Positions 1 to 21,344 of a DNA stretch of 64,000 nucleotides are shown here, piece after piece (position 1 is the first letter of the stretch; the number at the start of each line of letters is the position of its first letter). The DNA comes from Glossina fuscipes (lineage: Eukaryota > Arthropoda > Insecta > Diptera > Glossinidae). The notes beneath the pieces are model-generated. The model was given only the letters and a program-made list of their open reading frames with translations. It did no database searches and was not told the DNA's origin. The DNA is taken from the NCBI RefSeq assembly GCF_014805625.2, contig NW_023998414.1, forward strand, positions 18,557,161 through 18,621,160. The letters are read 5' to 3'. A program made the translations under genes and the position numbers.

Positions 1-806
1 TTTGAAAGGTGTTACCAGCGAACATTGATTATATATCAATCTGAATCACGCAATTTTTATATTCATAAAGGACAAATGGAAATATTTCAAGCTTGTTGTC
101 CGACTAGAGTAACCTCCACGAATATACTTCGATCTTTCGATGATACGTACACGTTTAGGACATTTCGGGACAAATGGATAATTTTGTGTCCGTCCCATGT
201 CTGTCTGAGTTTTCACAGTTATAAATATTAGTTTAATGTATAGAATAATTCTACGAAAAAAAGGATGAAAAGAAAGAGGAAGAAGAGAAATGAATCGTAG
301 CAATTAAAAAAATGATATTGGAAAATGTCAAAGATTTTCATGTTTCATATTTATATTAATTGAGCAAGCCTCATGCGAAAGATTGTGAAATTTAATCGAG
401 AGTTCAGAATAAGAAAGATGATAAATTATCCATAGACAATTTGAGAAGATAAGTAAGATAGTAATATACAATAACTAATATATTTATTATTTAGGTAATA
501 ATTTCAAATTATTTATCTTTAAATTTTTAGAATTTCTAAAGATACTTTATTTTTTGTTAAATTTATCAAATGAATCCAACGTACTGAAAGACCCTATAAA
601 GACTATTGTGTGATTAGCGTAAACGATCTGTCCATGCGTCGTATCTCTACCAGTCCGTTGAAAGCGTGAGAACAACTTCAGAGGTATTTTTATATACCTC
701 ATCGTTTTGCAAATAAATAGTTCACTTAAAGTACTAGCGGGCGGTATTGAAAAATTCGGCAAAGGCGAATGTTACCATCTTTTTATTTTTTACTTTTGAT
801 TTTTCC

Positions 807-839
<33 letters not shown>

Positions 840-1283
840 TAATTATAAATTTCTTAAAAGAAAACCTCTTTGTAAAATCGAATATTTTCAGCGAAGCAAT
901 GGTAAGATTTTAAAATACTCAAAAGAAAAGTCCTAATGTTTCCCAATTTTTTATTTAAATCAAGCATGTAGCGTACATGCCACGTTATTTAGATACAATT
1001 TTATCTAATAGTGTTTTAGCGTATTTTTCAAAATATCTTTCAACCCCTTATTATATAAAAGCCGAACGTAAGGTTTTTAAAAATATGTTGTAAAAATTTT
1101 ATTTCATTATATTTATTTATTTAACTTAAGCACTTAATGCCTTTATCTAATGTCTTGAATTTACAATTTTCCCATTTTCATTTTTAAAACTTATTGAGAT
1201 GAGAAAAAAAAAAGGAAAAAGAAAAAGAAAAAAAAATTGCAATTTTCTTTTATTTTCATTTCATGAAAAAATTATATTTATAG

Positions 1284-8770
<7,487 letters not shown>

Positions 8771-8903
8771 AATAAATGAATTATTTAAAAAAGCAAAAAG
8801 AAAAACATTACAAAAAGACATTTGCAAAAAATATAAAAAACAAAAAAAAAAACAAAAAAATAAGAAGCTAATAATCATTAATTAAGATAACAATTTCAAT
8901 AAA
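8771..8903 (+). promoter_or_regulatory. Rop: Rop 3'UTR start with candidate poly(A) signals
   Basis: AATAAA directly follows the stop codon (8771-8776) and another AATAAA lies at 8898-8903. The second is more plausible, since the first would leave almost no 3'UTR. The cleavage site was not determined. Confidence 0.4.
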
Positions 8904-9105
8904 TATCTATTAAACATAAATGTTTCAAATATATGCACATGGTAAACAGACGATCCAAATAGAGAAATTACTTAACTTAAATTAAATATGAAGTAATGAA
9001 GTCTTCTAAAAAGTATTTGTTTTTTTTTTTTAACAACATTCTTTTTTGATTTTTTTATCCGTGTTAACCTATATCTTCTGAATTATATTTAAAGTATATA
9101 TATAT

Positions 9106-9110
<5 letters not shown>

Positions 9111-9149
<39 letters not shown>
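9111..9149. repeat. (TA)n microsatellite
   Basis: About 39 bases of perfect alternating TA, with further interrupted TA on both sides. Confidence 0.95.
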
Positions 9150-9151
<2 letters not shown>

Positions 9152-12100
9152 ATATATCATATCTATTATATATATTATAAATCTGTAGCAATATTATAAT
9201 TATTACGCTACAGTCAACTGTATTTCTAGACGAAGAAAGTTTACCAAAAAAATTTCAAGAAAGAAAACAAAGTAAAGATTTGGAAAATAATTTTGAAAAC
9301 AAAGAAAGCAAAGAAAAACGCAAAAATACGTTTATTACTAGTTTTAGTAAATGTTTTAAATATGTGTACATTTAAAAATGTTTATAATTATCAAAAGAGT
9401 AAAAGAAGTTTTGCAAACGAGAAAGAAACCAAAAAAATAAAAAACAAATTTATTAAAATTAAAATAAACCCGTAAAAAATTAATTGTACGAAACTATTTA
9501 AAAAATTAACCGTAAAAGAAAAGACAAATTCATTCACAATTTATAACAAAAACAGTTCGAATAAATAACAATAATAACAATAACAAGAAAAAAAAAAAGA
9601 AGAAAAACAACAGCAACATCAATATTGACGAATACAAATGCGTGTAAGATGAAATTTATTATAAGCCAACGAATAAAATTGAAAAAGTAAAACTATGGTT
9701 AGTTCTCTTAAAATGATTATGTTATGTTTTTGACATTCGAAGACCGAGTATGCTAGCGCTTCAAGCCACCGTTCGTATAGGATCGAATAATAATAATGGA
9801 AGAGAAGAAAAAAAAAAATGTCAAAAGCATACAAATCTTTAGGATATGTAAAAAATATTTATATTAAAAGATATATTTAGAAAAAACAAAAATTTGAAAG
9901 TAGGTTTAATATTTATATTAATATAATTTAAAAAAAAAAAAAAAAAAAAACGAATTAATTACATATGAATGTGTGTCTTGCATAATAGCCCCAAAAAAAT
10001 GAGTTAAAAGTTTTATATATAAATACTCTCCTATATACATATATATTAAATCTCTTGTAATCTACATTACCTTGTACTTCAATACTGTACTGCACTGTAC
10101 AGCAGGTACATATAAAATTTCTCTTCTCTTTAAATTTGAAACAAGAAGCCGATTATTAATAGACAAAAACAAAAACAAAAGTTACGTTAAACTATACAAT
10201 GTAAAACAAATAGAGGCATATATAATTTTTCAACAGTACAGACAAAAAAAAGAGAATCATACTTAAGAGCAAAAAAGAAGAGCGAGCACATGTTTTTTCG
10301 TTTTTGAAATATGCTTTCATTTCTCTTTATGTTTATTTATCATTTTATCGCAGCGGACAAACATGTATGATAGAAAAAAATTCGAGTAACAGTAGCATGT
10401 AATATTTTTTATTGCATATTCGGAGCCTTGTTAGAAAAATAAATATGAGAACACGATCATTTGGAAAGCTTACGTTCGATTCGTAATAATATATAGAACT
10501 GTCTGCGCTAAGAACCAAAGAGCGCACATAAGATCTTTAATTGTATGGCGGAATTGTGTATTTGCAAGACAGAGAGAAGATCCGACGATGTGTTTAGCCG
10601 CCACATTAGCCAGAAACGTCGCGCAATAAGTCTTATTGCCTAGCGCCTGGGAGCGAGAGGGAGCAAACGGCCATTCCATTCGCGAAGCCCCATTTCTTTT
10701 TCTTATGATAACGATTGACCGATGTTAGTTAGCCGAGACACTAAGAAGGGAAAATATGTGATATTTTTTATTGAACTTGTGTATTTCAAATTCGTAGAGT
10801 GGACGACAAAAGCAGCCAGCCAGTCTAACATTTGATTAAAATTGCGCTTTTCTTAAACGTTTTTTAAATAGATTTCTCGATGATATTAAATTTAACCTGT
10901 AGAAGGTAAATTTTAACTTGAACAATAACACAATCGTACAATACAATCGTATCCCGTCTCTTTCTCTTAAGAAAATGAAGGTTTCATTCGACCTCTTCGC
11001 TTGCAAAGAGAAAAACGTTAAAGCTAGTAATAGGACTTAGTATTGAAAAGAAGCGGTGTCAAATTCCTCGAACGCTTAAAATTGTTCTTCATAATTCCTT
11101 TAGTTTTAACTTTAATTTATTCTAATATTTTCGAAAAAATAAAATTCTAATTATCTGTGGATGCCCTACTGTTTTCGGTCTTCTTACGATATCATACTGC
11201 AGATTAAGCAGTTGTTGTGGACTTGCCTTTCTTTTTCTTACCGTTACCATTCCTAACTGAACTATGTAGTAAATTCATGTGCATATGAGAGATAAGCTGA
11301 GCCTGAGCGAGGAGAATTTCTTCAACGTTCTCTTCATTTCTTGTGCAGGCATTTATAGTGAGCTGTAAATCGATTTCTTAAGCATTAGTTTTTCTTAAAA
11401 TTGATGGTTAATGCTAAGAATAGAGCATTAATTGAACCAAGTCTTCGTTTTTTATTCTTCTCGCAAATATTTTAGGCAAAGTAAATCATATGATATAGTG
11501 GAAATAATAATAGCAATAATCAAGTGAACTCTTTGTTTTGTGTTTTGATTCTACGAATAATAATAGTAATTAATATAAACAATAATAATAATAATAATAA
11601 TAATCTATGGTGATGGCATATATAGAGTTAGAAAGTCTTTTGGCTTTACGATCATATTATCGTTAAGTAGAAAATAAATTATGAGCGGAATTAGGTTTGA
11701 AATTTGAAACGCTTTCGAGGTTTTACGAACCTTCTTAAAAATATTTAAATAACTCTTTTTTTTTTGTTTTTTTTTTTTTCTTTTTTAATTGATCTCGTTT
11801 AAAATAGCTTCTTCTTTATTCGAAATCTTCAAGGCAATTATTTACGAAAAACATATTTAATATTTAAGAAGTATAACATTATTTTTTCGTTCTCTTAATA
11901 TGCTTAACAATTGTCAACAAAGTGAACATTAATTGAAATTCTTAATGAACAATTTGATACATAAATAAATAAATAAAGTAAAATATATAGAGCCTTACTA
12001 AGAAAATCAAACAACACAATACTTATAAATCTATACTTAAATAATCAAACAATTTAATTAATTAAAGAATGAATTTTTATTTATTTATTTTTTTATATTA

Positions 12101-13005
12101 TCGCTTATTAATCATTTTCTAATTTGATGGGTTTTTTTTTTTTTTTTTTTTTTAATTCATGCGATTTCTTAGGTTAAAAAATTCCTTGCGAGTTAACAAT
12201 TAGCGTTTTTTTATTTTCTTATTTTTTTGTTGCATCATATGTTGTTTGTATTAATATGAGTTCGCAATATTGCTTGTTTTTTCGTTGATAATATTGAGAA
12301 ATACGGATCAACGCATCCATAAAGCTTACGTCTTCTTCGTGGCGATAAGATTCTGTCTGACCAATGTTGTTAATAGGTGGTCGTAGTTTAACTTTCGAAA
12401 ACGGGTTCATTAATACACTTAGAATAAGTTAGTCTAGATTAAAAGATGTTGTTTCAAGAGTCTGTCAAATGTATTGATTCGGCTTATTTACGCGTTCGGA
12501 GGGAATGCGTCCGCAATATGCAAAATCTCTATAGAACGGCGTTAATCTAGAAATCTTGTTTTCAAATATTCCTAAGGACCAGCTAATATTTCTTTACAAC
12601 AACAAGTAAGGCTGATCAATTAGCTGATACATTGCTATAATTATTAATACATAAATAAAGCTTTACTTGATGACTATTTTTGAACATTCATCATTAGCCA
12701 ATAATCAGTCTCTAATATGATTCAAGAAGAGTATAAAGCCAAAGAATACCTCTCAAGAACAGAACCACATGGACATTGAGTGAAATACATAATGGATTCT
12801 GTCCTCTTCGTTGGTAAAAGCAATCACCTTAGTCACGTTATAAATCCTTGTCAGCTTTTCTTTAATATATGATTCATTTTCTAATTTCATCATTATTTTG
12901 ATTGTTGCCTTTGTTTTTATTTATTGATATATTGAGTTGTTTTTAACTAAATTTAAAAAAAAAGCAATATATTAAAAAACGTAATTACCTTAAATAGAGA
13001 ACGCA

Positions 13006-13038
<33 letters not shown>

Positions 13039-13040
13039 TA

Positions 13041-13051
13041 TACATGCAACA

Positions 13052-13082
<31 letters not shown>

Positions 13083-13098
13083 CATGCAACAAAAATTA
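13041..13098. repeat. Short direct repeat around (TA)n
   Basis: TACATGCAACAAAAATTA occurs at 13041-13058 and again at 13081-13098. The copies are separated by pure TA, giving a 40-base period. Confidence 0.9.
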
Positions 13099-13858
13099 AC
13101 CATTTAACTTCTTATACACATTACTATAGATAAAAAGAAATATTTATTAAGCATATAAAGATTATATAACAAAATATGAATTTAGCATAATAACATTATT
13201 TATATAATATCGAGTTAATAGCTTTTAAGATTTTATTCAATTACGTATAGGAAATAATCTTTGAAATAACTTCAAAACTTAATAACAGTATTCAACTTAT
13301 CTGTTTTAATCATTTCTCCATTTAGGCCTTTAACAGACGATAGTTGTTTCTTTGTTTTCTCTTTTTTCTTCTTTTACATAAAGTTGATTATATAACAACG
13401 AACAAATGCATACAGATTTACTATATTGTTGTGAGAATAAACGAAAATAAATGAGGATCACACACTTTCTCCCAATACGGTTAAGCTAATATGGATTCTG
13501 TGTTACTGGCCTTACGATGAGAAAGATAAAAACGATAAAAGCAATAACTTAAATAAATATTAAAAAATACTCTTTTTCTCTTATTTATTTACTAACTAAT
13601 TTATTTATTTTTTTTTATTTAAAAAGGAAAAAAACAAATTTTTAACAAAACAAAATAAAAATATTTAAAGTTAGATTTTTAAGAAAGAAAAGACAAAAAG
13701 GAATAATTCACAGTAATTCAAACATTTATTGATTAAGCTTAATAAACGAACTTCTATTAGTGTGTAAGTTAAAACAACATATATATATATACAAATATAT
13801 ATATATACATATATATCTGTTAAGCCGTTTAAATTATTGCATTAACAATTTAAAAGAA

Positions 13859-13863
<5 letters not shown>

Positions 13864-13909
<46 letters not shown>
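13864..13909. repeat. (TA)n tract at left edge of gap
   Basis: About 46 bases of alternating TA lie six bases before the run of N. This is a likely cause of the assembly break. Confidence 0.95.
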
Positions 13910-13910
<1 letters not shown>

Positions 13911-13915
13911 TTCTT

Positions 13916-14315
13916 NNNNNNNNNNNNNNNNNNNNNNNNNNNNNNNNNNNNNNNNNNNNNNNNNNNNNNNNNNNNNNNNNNNNNNNNNNNNNNNNNNNNN
14001 NNNNNNNNNNNNNNNNNNNNNNNNNNNNNNNNNNNNNNNNNNNNNNNNNNNNNNNNNNNNNNNNNNNNNNNNNNNNNNNNNNNNNNNNNNNNNNNNNNNN
14101 NNNNNNNNNNNNNNNNNNNNNNNNNNNNNNNNNNNNNNNNNNNNNNNNNNNNNNNNNNNNNNNNNNNNNNNNNNNNNNNNNNNNNNNNNNNNNNNNNNNN
14201 NNNNNNNNNNNNNNNNNNNNNNNNNNNNNNNNNNNNNNNNNNNNNNNNNNNNNNNNNNNNNNNNNNNNNNNNNNNNNNNNNNNNNNNNNNNNNNNNNNNN
14301 NNNNNNNNNNNNNNN
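13916..14315. other. Assembly gap, 400 N
   Basis: Exactly 400 undetermined bases flanked on both sides by (TA)n. The content and true size are unknown. Apparent ORFs crossing it are artefacts. Confidence 1.
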
Positions 14316-14318
14316 ATA

Positions 14319-14321
<3 letters not shown>

Positions 14322-14372
<51 letters not shown>

Positions 14373-14425
14373 AAATATATATATACACTAAAAATATATA
14401 TATACACTATATACACTAAAAATAT
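14322..14425. repeat. (TA)n and TATACACTAAAAA repeats at right edge of gap
   Basis: A perfect TA run is followed by a few copies of a TATATACACTAAAAATA-like unit. Confidence 0.9.
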
Positions 14426-16390
14426 ATATTTTATTGACAAGAGCAGACATTTCGATATATTTCCCTTTAGAACCTTGATCATGGCGTTTAGTCAACTCTT
14501 CGATCGTATATTCCATTATATATTTTCGATATCGGTGCTTAAGCAGAAAAATCTTGATCAAGTTCGATTACGAAATGTAGAAAAGTGCTGCTTCTTGTTT
14601 GGATAATAGTCTTATATATGCTCAGCCTTCCATTTACACGGTGGTTAACAAACATAATGTAATTTTCAATTTTCTCTCGTTAATATAATAAATAATATAT
14701 GTATTTTTAAGAATGCAATATATTCTTCAGTCTATTCCTGATGCAAATTTCATTACCATTAGAATCCTATTTATCTCATTTTATTTAAATTCAAATACTT
14801 TACTAATATTAACTCCTCTACTACAGTATGATTGAAGGACGGACACGGAATGTATTTACTGTACATAGTTTGACTGATACACTGAACTGATGAGTAGAAA
14901 TGTTCGTTCCTTTATATTAAATACTCGATCGCTCTATCGAAATCTTTCAAAATTTCGAATATTTTATGAACGGAAGCAGACGTTCTATTGCAAGCAACAT
15001 TGGAGGGAACTTCATCCAGTCATCCAATTGTTTGAAACAATTTGCAAATGTTTGCAATCATATGCTAATCGTCGCTTTCATTCATTAATTGAACGGATAG
15101 TTGTAATCGCCCGAGTATCGCGAACAATCGTACCTTTCCTACTTAATTGAATTTGATCGATGCGGTTAGTTAATAATCAAGTCATTGAAGAGACATATGA
15201 CAAGAATGTTGTTTCATTGAAATTTTACCGAAACCGTGGATTAGATCGTACATATTGCAAAATTATCAAAATAATTTCAAGGAATTGTAACAAAAGTGTA
15301 GTTGATTTTTGATTGAATGAAATTAAGAACTTATAAGTATTAAGTGTCTAAAAACTATTGATGAATATCTCTTTTCGCTCCCATTCAATTCTAACTTATT
15401 CATAAAGAAGCACATCGAAGATCTTCTTTTCAAGATTCTTCAAGTCAGGATAGATACGGTTTATTGGCTAGTTAAGCATATCATTGCTCTTGTATACGCA
15501 GCTCACTCGCTATCAACTTGTTTTAGCGATTTCTGTTTGTTTTTTTTTTTTTTTTTTTTCAAAGAAGAAGTCGCTACCGTGTAAATCAAGGGAAGTGTGT
15601 GTAAGTCGGATAGTATTCAAACTTTATAACACGCAATATAACGATAAATTTTTTTCGAATTTTTCACACTTAAACGAAACAAAAAACTCAAATATATCAA
15701 TAATCACAAAAACCAAGTCAATTTAATCTTTAAAGGAATGATATGAATTAAAAATAAAAAAATTAATTTATAATAATAATAATAATAATAGTAAAGTATT
15801 TATCAAATATAAATAAACTTATTGTAGAATTATGAGAGCGGGAAAGAAATGAAATATTTTGACATTTAAAAGCGAAATGTCTTATCACAAACTCTAGCTT
15901 TAACATTGAAAAGACCAATCACTCCATCCATCCCATGGAATGGACTCAAAATAGTTGTTTGCTTGCAATCGCTAGCAAAAATTTATTCCGATCATGTGAT
16001 GCTTGCTTTTCTTTTTTTTTTTAACACCCAACCTAGCCTAAGTATTGCTCTAATTGGCCGGGAAAGAATTTAATTGCGGGTTAAGTTAAGCATAAAAAAA
16101 AAATTGCATTTTTTTCTTTTGTTTTTTTTTTTTTTTTTCTAATTGCTTCGTATTTCATTTCTTTCTCAAGTCAAGTATGCGTAGCTTAAACGTTCTTCAT
16201 TACTTAGCCCTTTTTTCTTTTATTTACTGTAGTTAATTCTTCGAAAGAAAATTTTCATCCATGAAAACTTTCATCTAAAACGTAAGTGGTTAAATGTAAG
16301 AAATTTCATTAAGAGTTTATTAAATATTCTTCTTTTTTTTGTTTCCTAAAAATTTAAAATTTATAAAATTTATAATTGAGGTAATTCTTT

Positions 16391-16597
16391 TTCTAAATAT
16401 GTCTCATGCAATAGAGTTCAACTTATTTTCTCTCATAGATAAAATTATAATCTCTGATAAAGTACAGGAAGAAATGTTTAAGAATTTATTTCTATAAATA
16501 TCTCATGCTACAGATTTCAAGTTATTTTCTCTCATAAACTCATTTATAATCTTTGTTAAAATATAAGAGAAACTAATATTTAAGAATTTATATCTGT
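16391..16597. repeat. Tandem duplication, two ~100 bp units
   Basis: Unit 1 (16391-16489) and unit 2 (16490-16597) share, in the same order, CTCATGC, TTATTTTCTCTCATA, TATAATCT and a TTTAAGAATTTAT block, with the same start TTCTA-AATA. They have diverged by many substitutions, so the duplication is not recent. Confidence 0.8.
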
Positions 16598-18039
16598 AAA
16601 TGGCCTAAAAAGGGGTAAATTATTGTTATTATTAAAAAAGTAAAATTTATTTAATGTTGTTACTACTACATCAAGCATATATACACGACATATGGGATAT
16701 TAAGTTTTTAAAAGCATTCCTACTTGACCAAAATATTTAGACAAATCATTGAACCTATATTAAGCAAATTGCCTCGAAAACCTAATTAAGCCTTCCATAT
16801 TTCATTTATTATATAAAGAGGAGACGTTAAGACTTTTTAATGGAAATTTTTAATGAGTTCATCGATCAAACCAATATATAGATAGGAATGAATATATATA
16901 AGAAATGGGTTCGGCGTGTACGTTTTTCAAACTGAAATTTCTTAACCTCTTTTTCTCTAATTTTTAACCGTGAAACAATTCCTGACTCAAATCTTTATTT
17001 CAAATAATCAGTGGTTGCTCGACTATTGACTTTGCTTTTCATATTGATATTATGCAATTTTTGTATGACTAACATTGTACTCGGATTTTTTACTCTTAAT
17101 ACAATGCACTTAAGAAAAATCGTAAAATCGTGGTTCAGTTTCGGATCACGTTGTACGCGTATTTAACTGTTTAAGTGCGTTCAGAAAAAAAATGAAAATA
17201 TTAGTCTAAAAGTCATTCGCATTTGCAGCTCAGAGCACAATGAAACTTGTATTTTCTATGAGTCGAAATATTTCATACATTTTGCAGATAATATCTTTAG
17301 TTAAAAGACTGGTTGCGATACATTTATATTTAATGACTGCTTAGAAGCATTTAATTAAATTCATTTATCGGAGCGAGAAATGACACTCATCACAATGTTG
17401 TTGTAAATTTCTTATCATTAATTTTGCGTTACCTGTTCATTTTTTATTTTATTTTATTTTATTTGCTAAAGTTCGAAATAATTTTGTTGGAAATAAAAAA
17501 AAAAAAAAAACAGTTTTTTAACTTATTTTTGTTAATTTTTTTTTTTAAACGACATGTGCTCAACCGCCAAATAGAAAGAACAAAACAAGCAAAACTGAAA
17601 TTATAAAATATAAAATTTCACTTGTATCTAAACAACTAAACTATTTCAAGTTTTCTTCTAATAGAAACATTTAATTATAGTCCTAAACACAGGTTCTTGA
17701 AATAAATAAAGCAAAATTTGCAAAAAAAACAAAAAAAAAAAAAAACTCGAAAAACACACCACCACCTAAAACTTACAAAAAAAACTGTCCATTTGTTAAA
17801 AAAGATCTCTGATGTAAGTATACTTTCCCATTAAAGACGAACATCGGACTCACGGGACAAGGTCTCTTAAGTATCACTTCATTATTTTTTTTCACCTTTT
17901 CAAAGTCATAATGCCAGGTACTCGAGATGTCGTCGCCCTGCTGTTTTGCATATAAAAAAAAAAGGTAAAATCGATTCAAAATAATGTACGTTCACCACCC
18001 TACAAATTAAACATTCCTGTTCAATTTAACATGAGTATC

Positions 18040-18665
18040 TGCCATGAAAGTTTTACCTCATCCGATGGCAACACGGGTTAATTGGATAAGCCATAAGGCA
18101 CTTTCCAAAGGGTACGCTAATCAATCTGAAAGGAGACACCACTACCAAGATGCCAGAAATTGGGGAGAGATGTGTATGGACCATTTTTCGCGTAATTTTA
18201 GTCAACCTCAAGCGCTCTCTGGCACTTAACATTGTTTCGCGTCTCCGCGAAACTTCGGAATAATCATAGCCGCCGCGATACTCTCCGCAGGGCCGCATCC
18301 AGCAGTTGGACCTAAGTACGTTCTCTAGTTTTTGTTGTGCATAGCTTTGATTGATCCCCTTCTCCTCTATATGGCTCTTTTTACACTTGTCATTTCGGCT
18401 TTTTATACATCCCGGAATCGTGGCAAGCATGTTCTCCTTCCACGAGAAAAAATGCTTCAGAAGACCTTATCAAACCAGCACACACTCAAATATGCGCCAG
18501 CCCACTATTGCGGTACGGTACTGCCATACGATTAGAACTGTGCGGTTTGATGGCCTCCATTGCAAAGGAAAAATGTCCTCTTTTCATAAAAGAAAACGGA
18601 GGCTTCTTACGATACTTCTCCTAGGCTTCCAAGAGAAAAATCCATCGCCAGTTTATAGATGGTAA
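18040..18665. other. GC-richer patch of unknown origin
   Basis: Base composition is visibly richer in G and C than the flanks. Open frames exist on both strands (for example a 125-codon frame on the - strand, 18053-18430). Their translations match nothing I recognise and show no domain signature. A decayed transposon fragment is possible, but a real gene cannot be supported. Confidence 0.3.
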
Positions 18666-20786
18666 AACTTAGATCCGTCTTTTTCGACAATTATTCGATT
18701 CAATTCGATTCGGCAAACGCGATAAGTGCGGACTATGAACTGACTCGCTCTAAGGAATAGTGGGTGACAGCTATCGAGAAAAAGTATGAATTTTTCTTAC
18801 TACGGAATGAAGAGTCTTTCAATTGTGATTTTGATGTCAAGTAATGTAATCATATTACGGGCGAGTTTACTCGATATCGGGAGCTATCTAAACCAGCGCT
18901 AAGTCTTTTTTCTCTTTCTCTTCATGTACAAACATATACGTCAAGTGTTCAAGCCTACAGAAGTGGTGGACAGTGGAGAGCTGATAGCGAAGAGCAAAAC
19001 GAACGGGTTAAGTTGTAGAGGTGTGCAGTCGTTAAAGCTTCTTTGCTTATTTTCATGAATTCTTCTTCAATTTGAATTACTTTACATTAAACATTAGTTT
19101 AATATTTTTAATCCTAATAATAAAAATATTGTCATCCAAAGTCGATTCTTTAAATGCTACACCTTCAACATTTTTAATGTTCATGAAAAATCTTATATAG
19201 AGTTAGGTCGAAGAGATAAACCCAAGCGTGCGCCTGTTGACAAAAATGTTAACTGTGAGAAAATGCTTGTGTTATGATGATTGAGGTTAAACAATGGATT
19301 ACGGTAGAGCGATAATACTACAATATGTATAATTTTGAATAAGTGTATCATGTTTGCTGAATTTCGATGTCACATTAAGGTTTGGGAATCATTTGCATGA
19401 AAATGTGTGAATAATTTCTCGTGTATTGTTACTAAAACGAGTGAATAACTGTATTGGAGGCGAAGTGATATAGGGTATATTATGGTCTCTTGAAAGGTAA
19501 ACATTTACATTGTGCTGTCCACAATTAAAGTTACCGGAGCTCCGGATTTGGTTTGCTCACCTGTCCAAAGACGATCTTCAATAAACTAATTTGCAGCAGA
19601 TACTTACGGTAACAACGTTGTCAAAAAAAACAAAAAAAAAAACAAAAAAGGTAATGACTTTTCTTTCTTTATAAGTTTATTATTTTTTCGTTTTTCCTTT
19701 CTATATAAAAAGTATTATTATTTATATATCTTTGTTTTCTTTCTTTTTTTTTTTTTTTTTCTTTTTTTTGTTTAGATAAAATATAATACAATGATACGTT
19801 ACAAGTAAGCAAACTATATCCGCCTTATGGCTGATCTTCGATACCCACCACTTGGGATAAAAATCGTTTTAACAGTAAACTTATTAATTTAGTAAAATTG
19901 GAAATTTTTACTCTAAATATTTACATGACTTTGATATAAACATATCGTCTGCTATAAAGCTTAAATTATTGGTCAGAATGTAAATTTAATTTTTTAATTT
20001 ATTCAATTATTTAGTTATTTTCTGAGCGAAAATGTGCATTTGGGAATTAACTCAAAGAAGACTTACAAAAGAAGAAAATTTTTTTTTATACGTTTTTTTA
20101 AAAAATTTGAAATGACTAACCGCATAAAATCTTAAACGGATGAACAAACGTTTACATGTCAATACAGGGCGATCAATATGAATATTTATATACAATATTA
20201 TATAAACACATATATAAGTTTAACTTAACACACACATTTTTTGGTAAGAAAATTGCATTTTCTTTTTACACGATCTCATTTTAATTTTATCATGGTTAAG
20301 TTATTCGAAATTTGAAAAATAAAATATAGTTTCAATTGATTACAATTCTTTAGCATATATACGTGAGAACACAATACACACAAGTCAGACCCTTATACTT
20401 AGGTATGTTGAATATATCGCAACGCTACAATTTACTGCGTTTGCGATAACTTCGACGCGCTAAAAAACCTAGCAAAAGAAATTGCTATAATATCAACTTG
20501 CACACGATGGGTATTAAACGATGTTTTTTATATCGATTTTTTATAAAGGTAATAGCAACAAACAGAAAAATTAAAAAAAAGAAAAAAAAGGAAGAAGAGG
20601 AAGTTTTACTATATTTATATCAAAACGAAAAAAAAAAAAAAATGAACTTGAGTCAAATGAGAGAAATGAAATTGTTGTTTACATAAGGAAAAACGAAAAC
20701 TATACTTCCTTCAGACGCTATACTATACTAAACCGTACTAAGAAGGACTGTAGTTTCGTTATACTCATGCATCACTCTCAGCTAAT

Positions 20787-21344
20787 ACACCCAACTCTTT
20801 TCGATTTTGAAGCATCATGCTTCACCCATACGAACAAATGCACTTTTTTACCCGAATTTTTTGTTCTAGCACGGAATCTCAGAACAGAATTTTTATTCTC
20901 ATTCTCATTTTGGCAGTGTCTTGCAGAAACATAATACAGTTGGGAGAATACCGTGATCGCAAGTGCATCGATTTTTGCTCACCAGTAACGACTGAAATAC
21001 TGCATTTAAATCAAACCCGACAGTTTTGCTAGACATATCTGATATATCTTCTATCTGGTGATCTGGTGATTTCAGCCTACAGTCCGCAAAAAAACACTTT
21101 TCTTAATTTGCTTTGTAATAAAAATGAATTATTCCTATTTTAGAAATATGTAATATGGACGATTTCGTTATTGCTTTTTTTGCACTGTCTTTTCGGAAAA
21201 TGTCTACAATTTATTTCATCTTAAACGACTTTTTAAACTTGCGTTCTTGTGTATCCCCAAATTTATCTTACTTTTATATGATTTTTTTTTTTGCACGGTT
21301 GTCCAAGGAATGCAACTATCGTGCAAAAAAAAAGAGTTGGGTGT
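20787..21344. mobile_element. MITE-like element, family 1 copy 1
   Basis: The ends form an inverted repeat: ACACCCAACTCTTTT at 20787-20801 and its complement AAAGAGTTGGGTGT at 21331-21344. The interior is rich in TTTTTTGCACGG-type motifs, with no transposase. A related element lies at 40617-41262. No clear target-site duplication is visible, so the exact ends are approximate. Confidence 0.6.

Larger units (their letters stand above)
8904..13915. other. AT-rich intergenic DNA downstream of Rop
   Basis: No supported gene was found. The stretch holds (TA)n tracts (9111-9149 and near 13010-13080), long poly-A/T runs and only short ORFs with low-complexity translations. It ends at the assembly gap. 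Confidence 0.7.

Noticed and set aside
1..1283. Search for the upstream Rop exon
   Set aside because: No sequence resembling the preceding SM-protein segment was found, so that exon is probably left of the window.
13760..14482. Long open frames across the N gap
   Set aside because: They consist of (TA)n-encoded Tyr-Ile repeats and unknown residues; artefacts of the gap and microsatellite.
18053..18430. 125-codon - strand frame as a gene
   Set aside because: No recognisable domain, competing frames on the other strand, no splice or homology support; kept only as a GC-rich patch.
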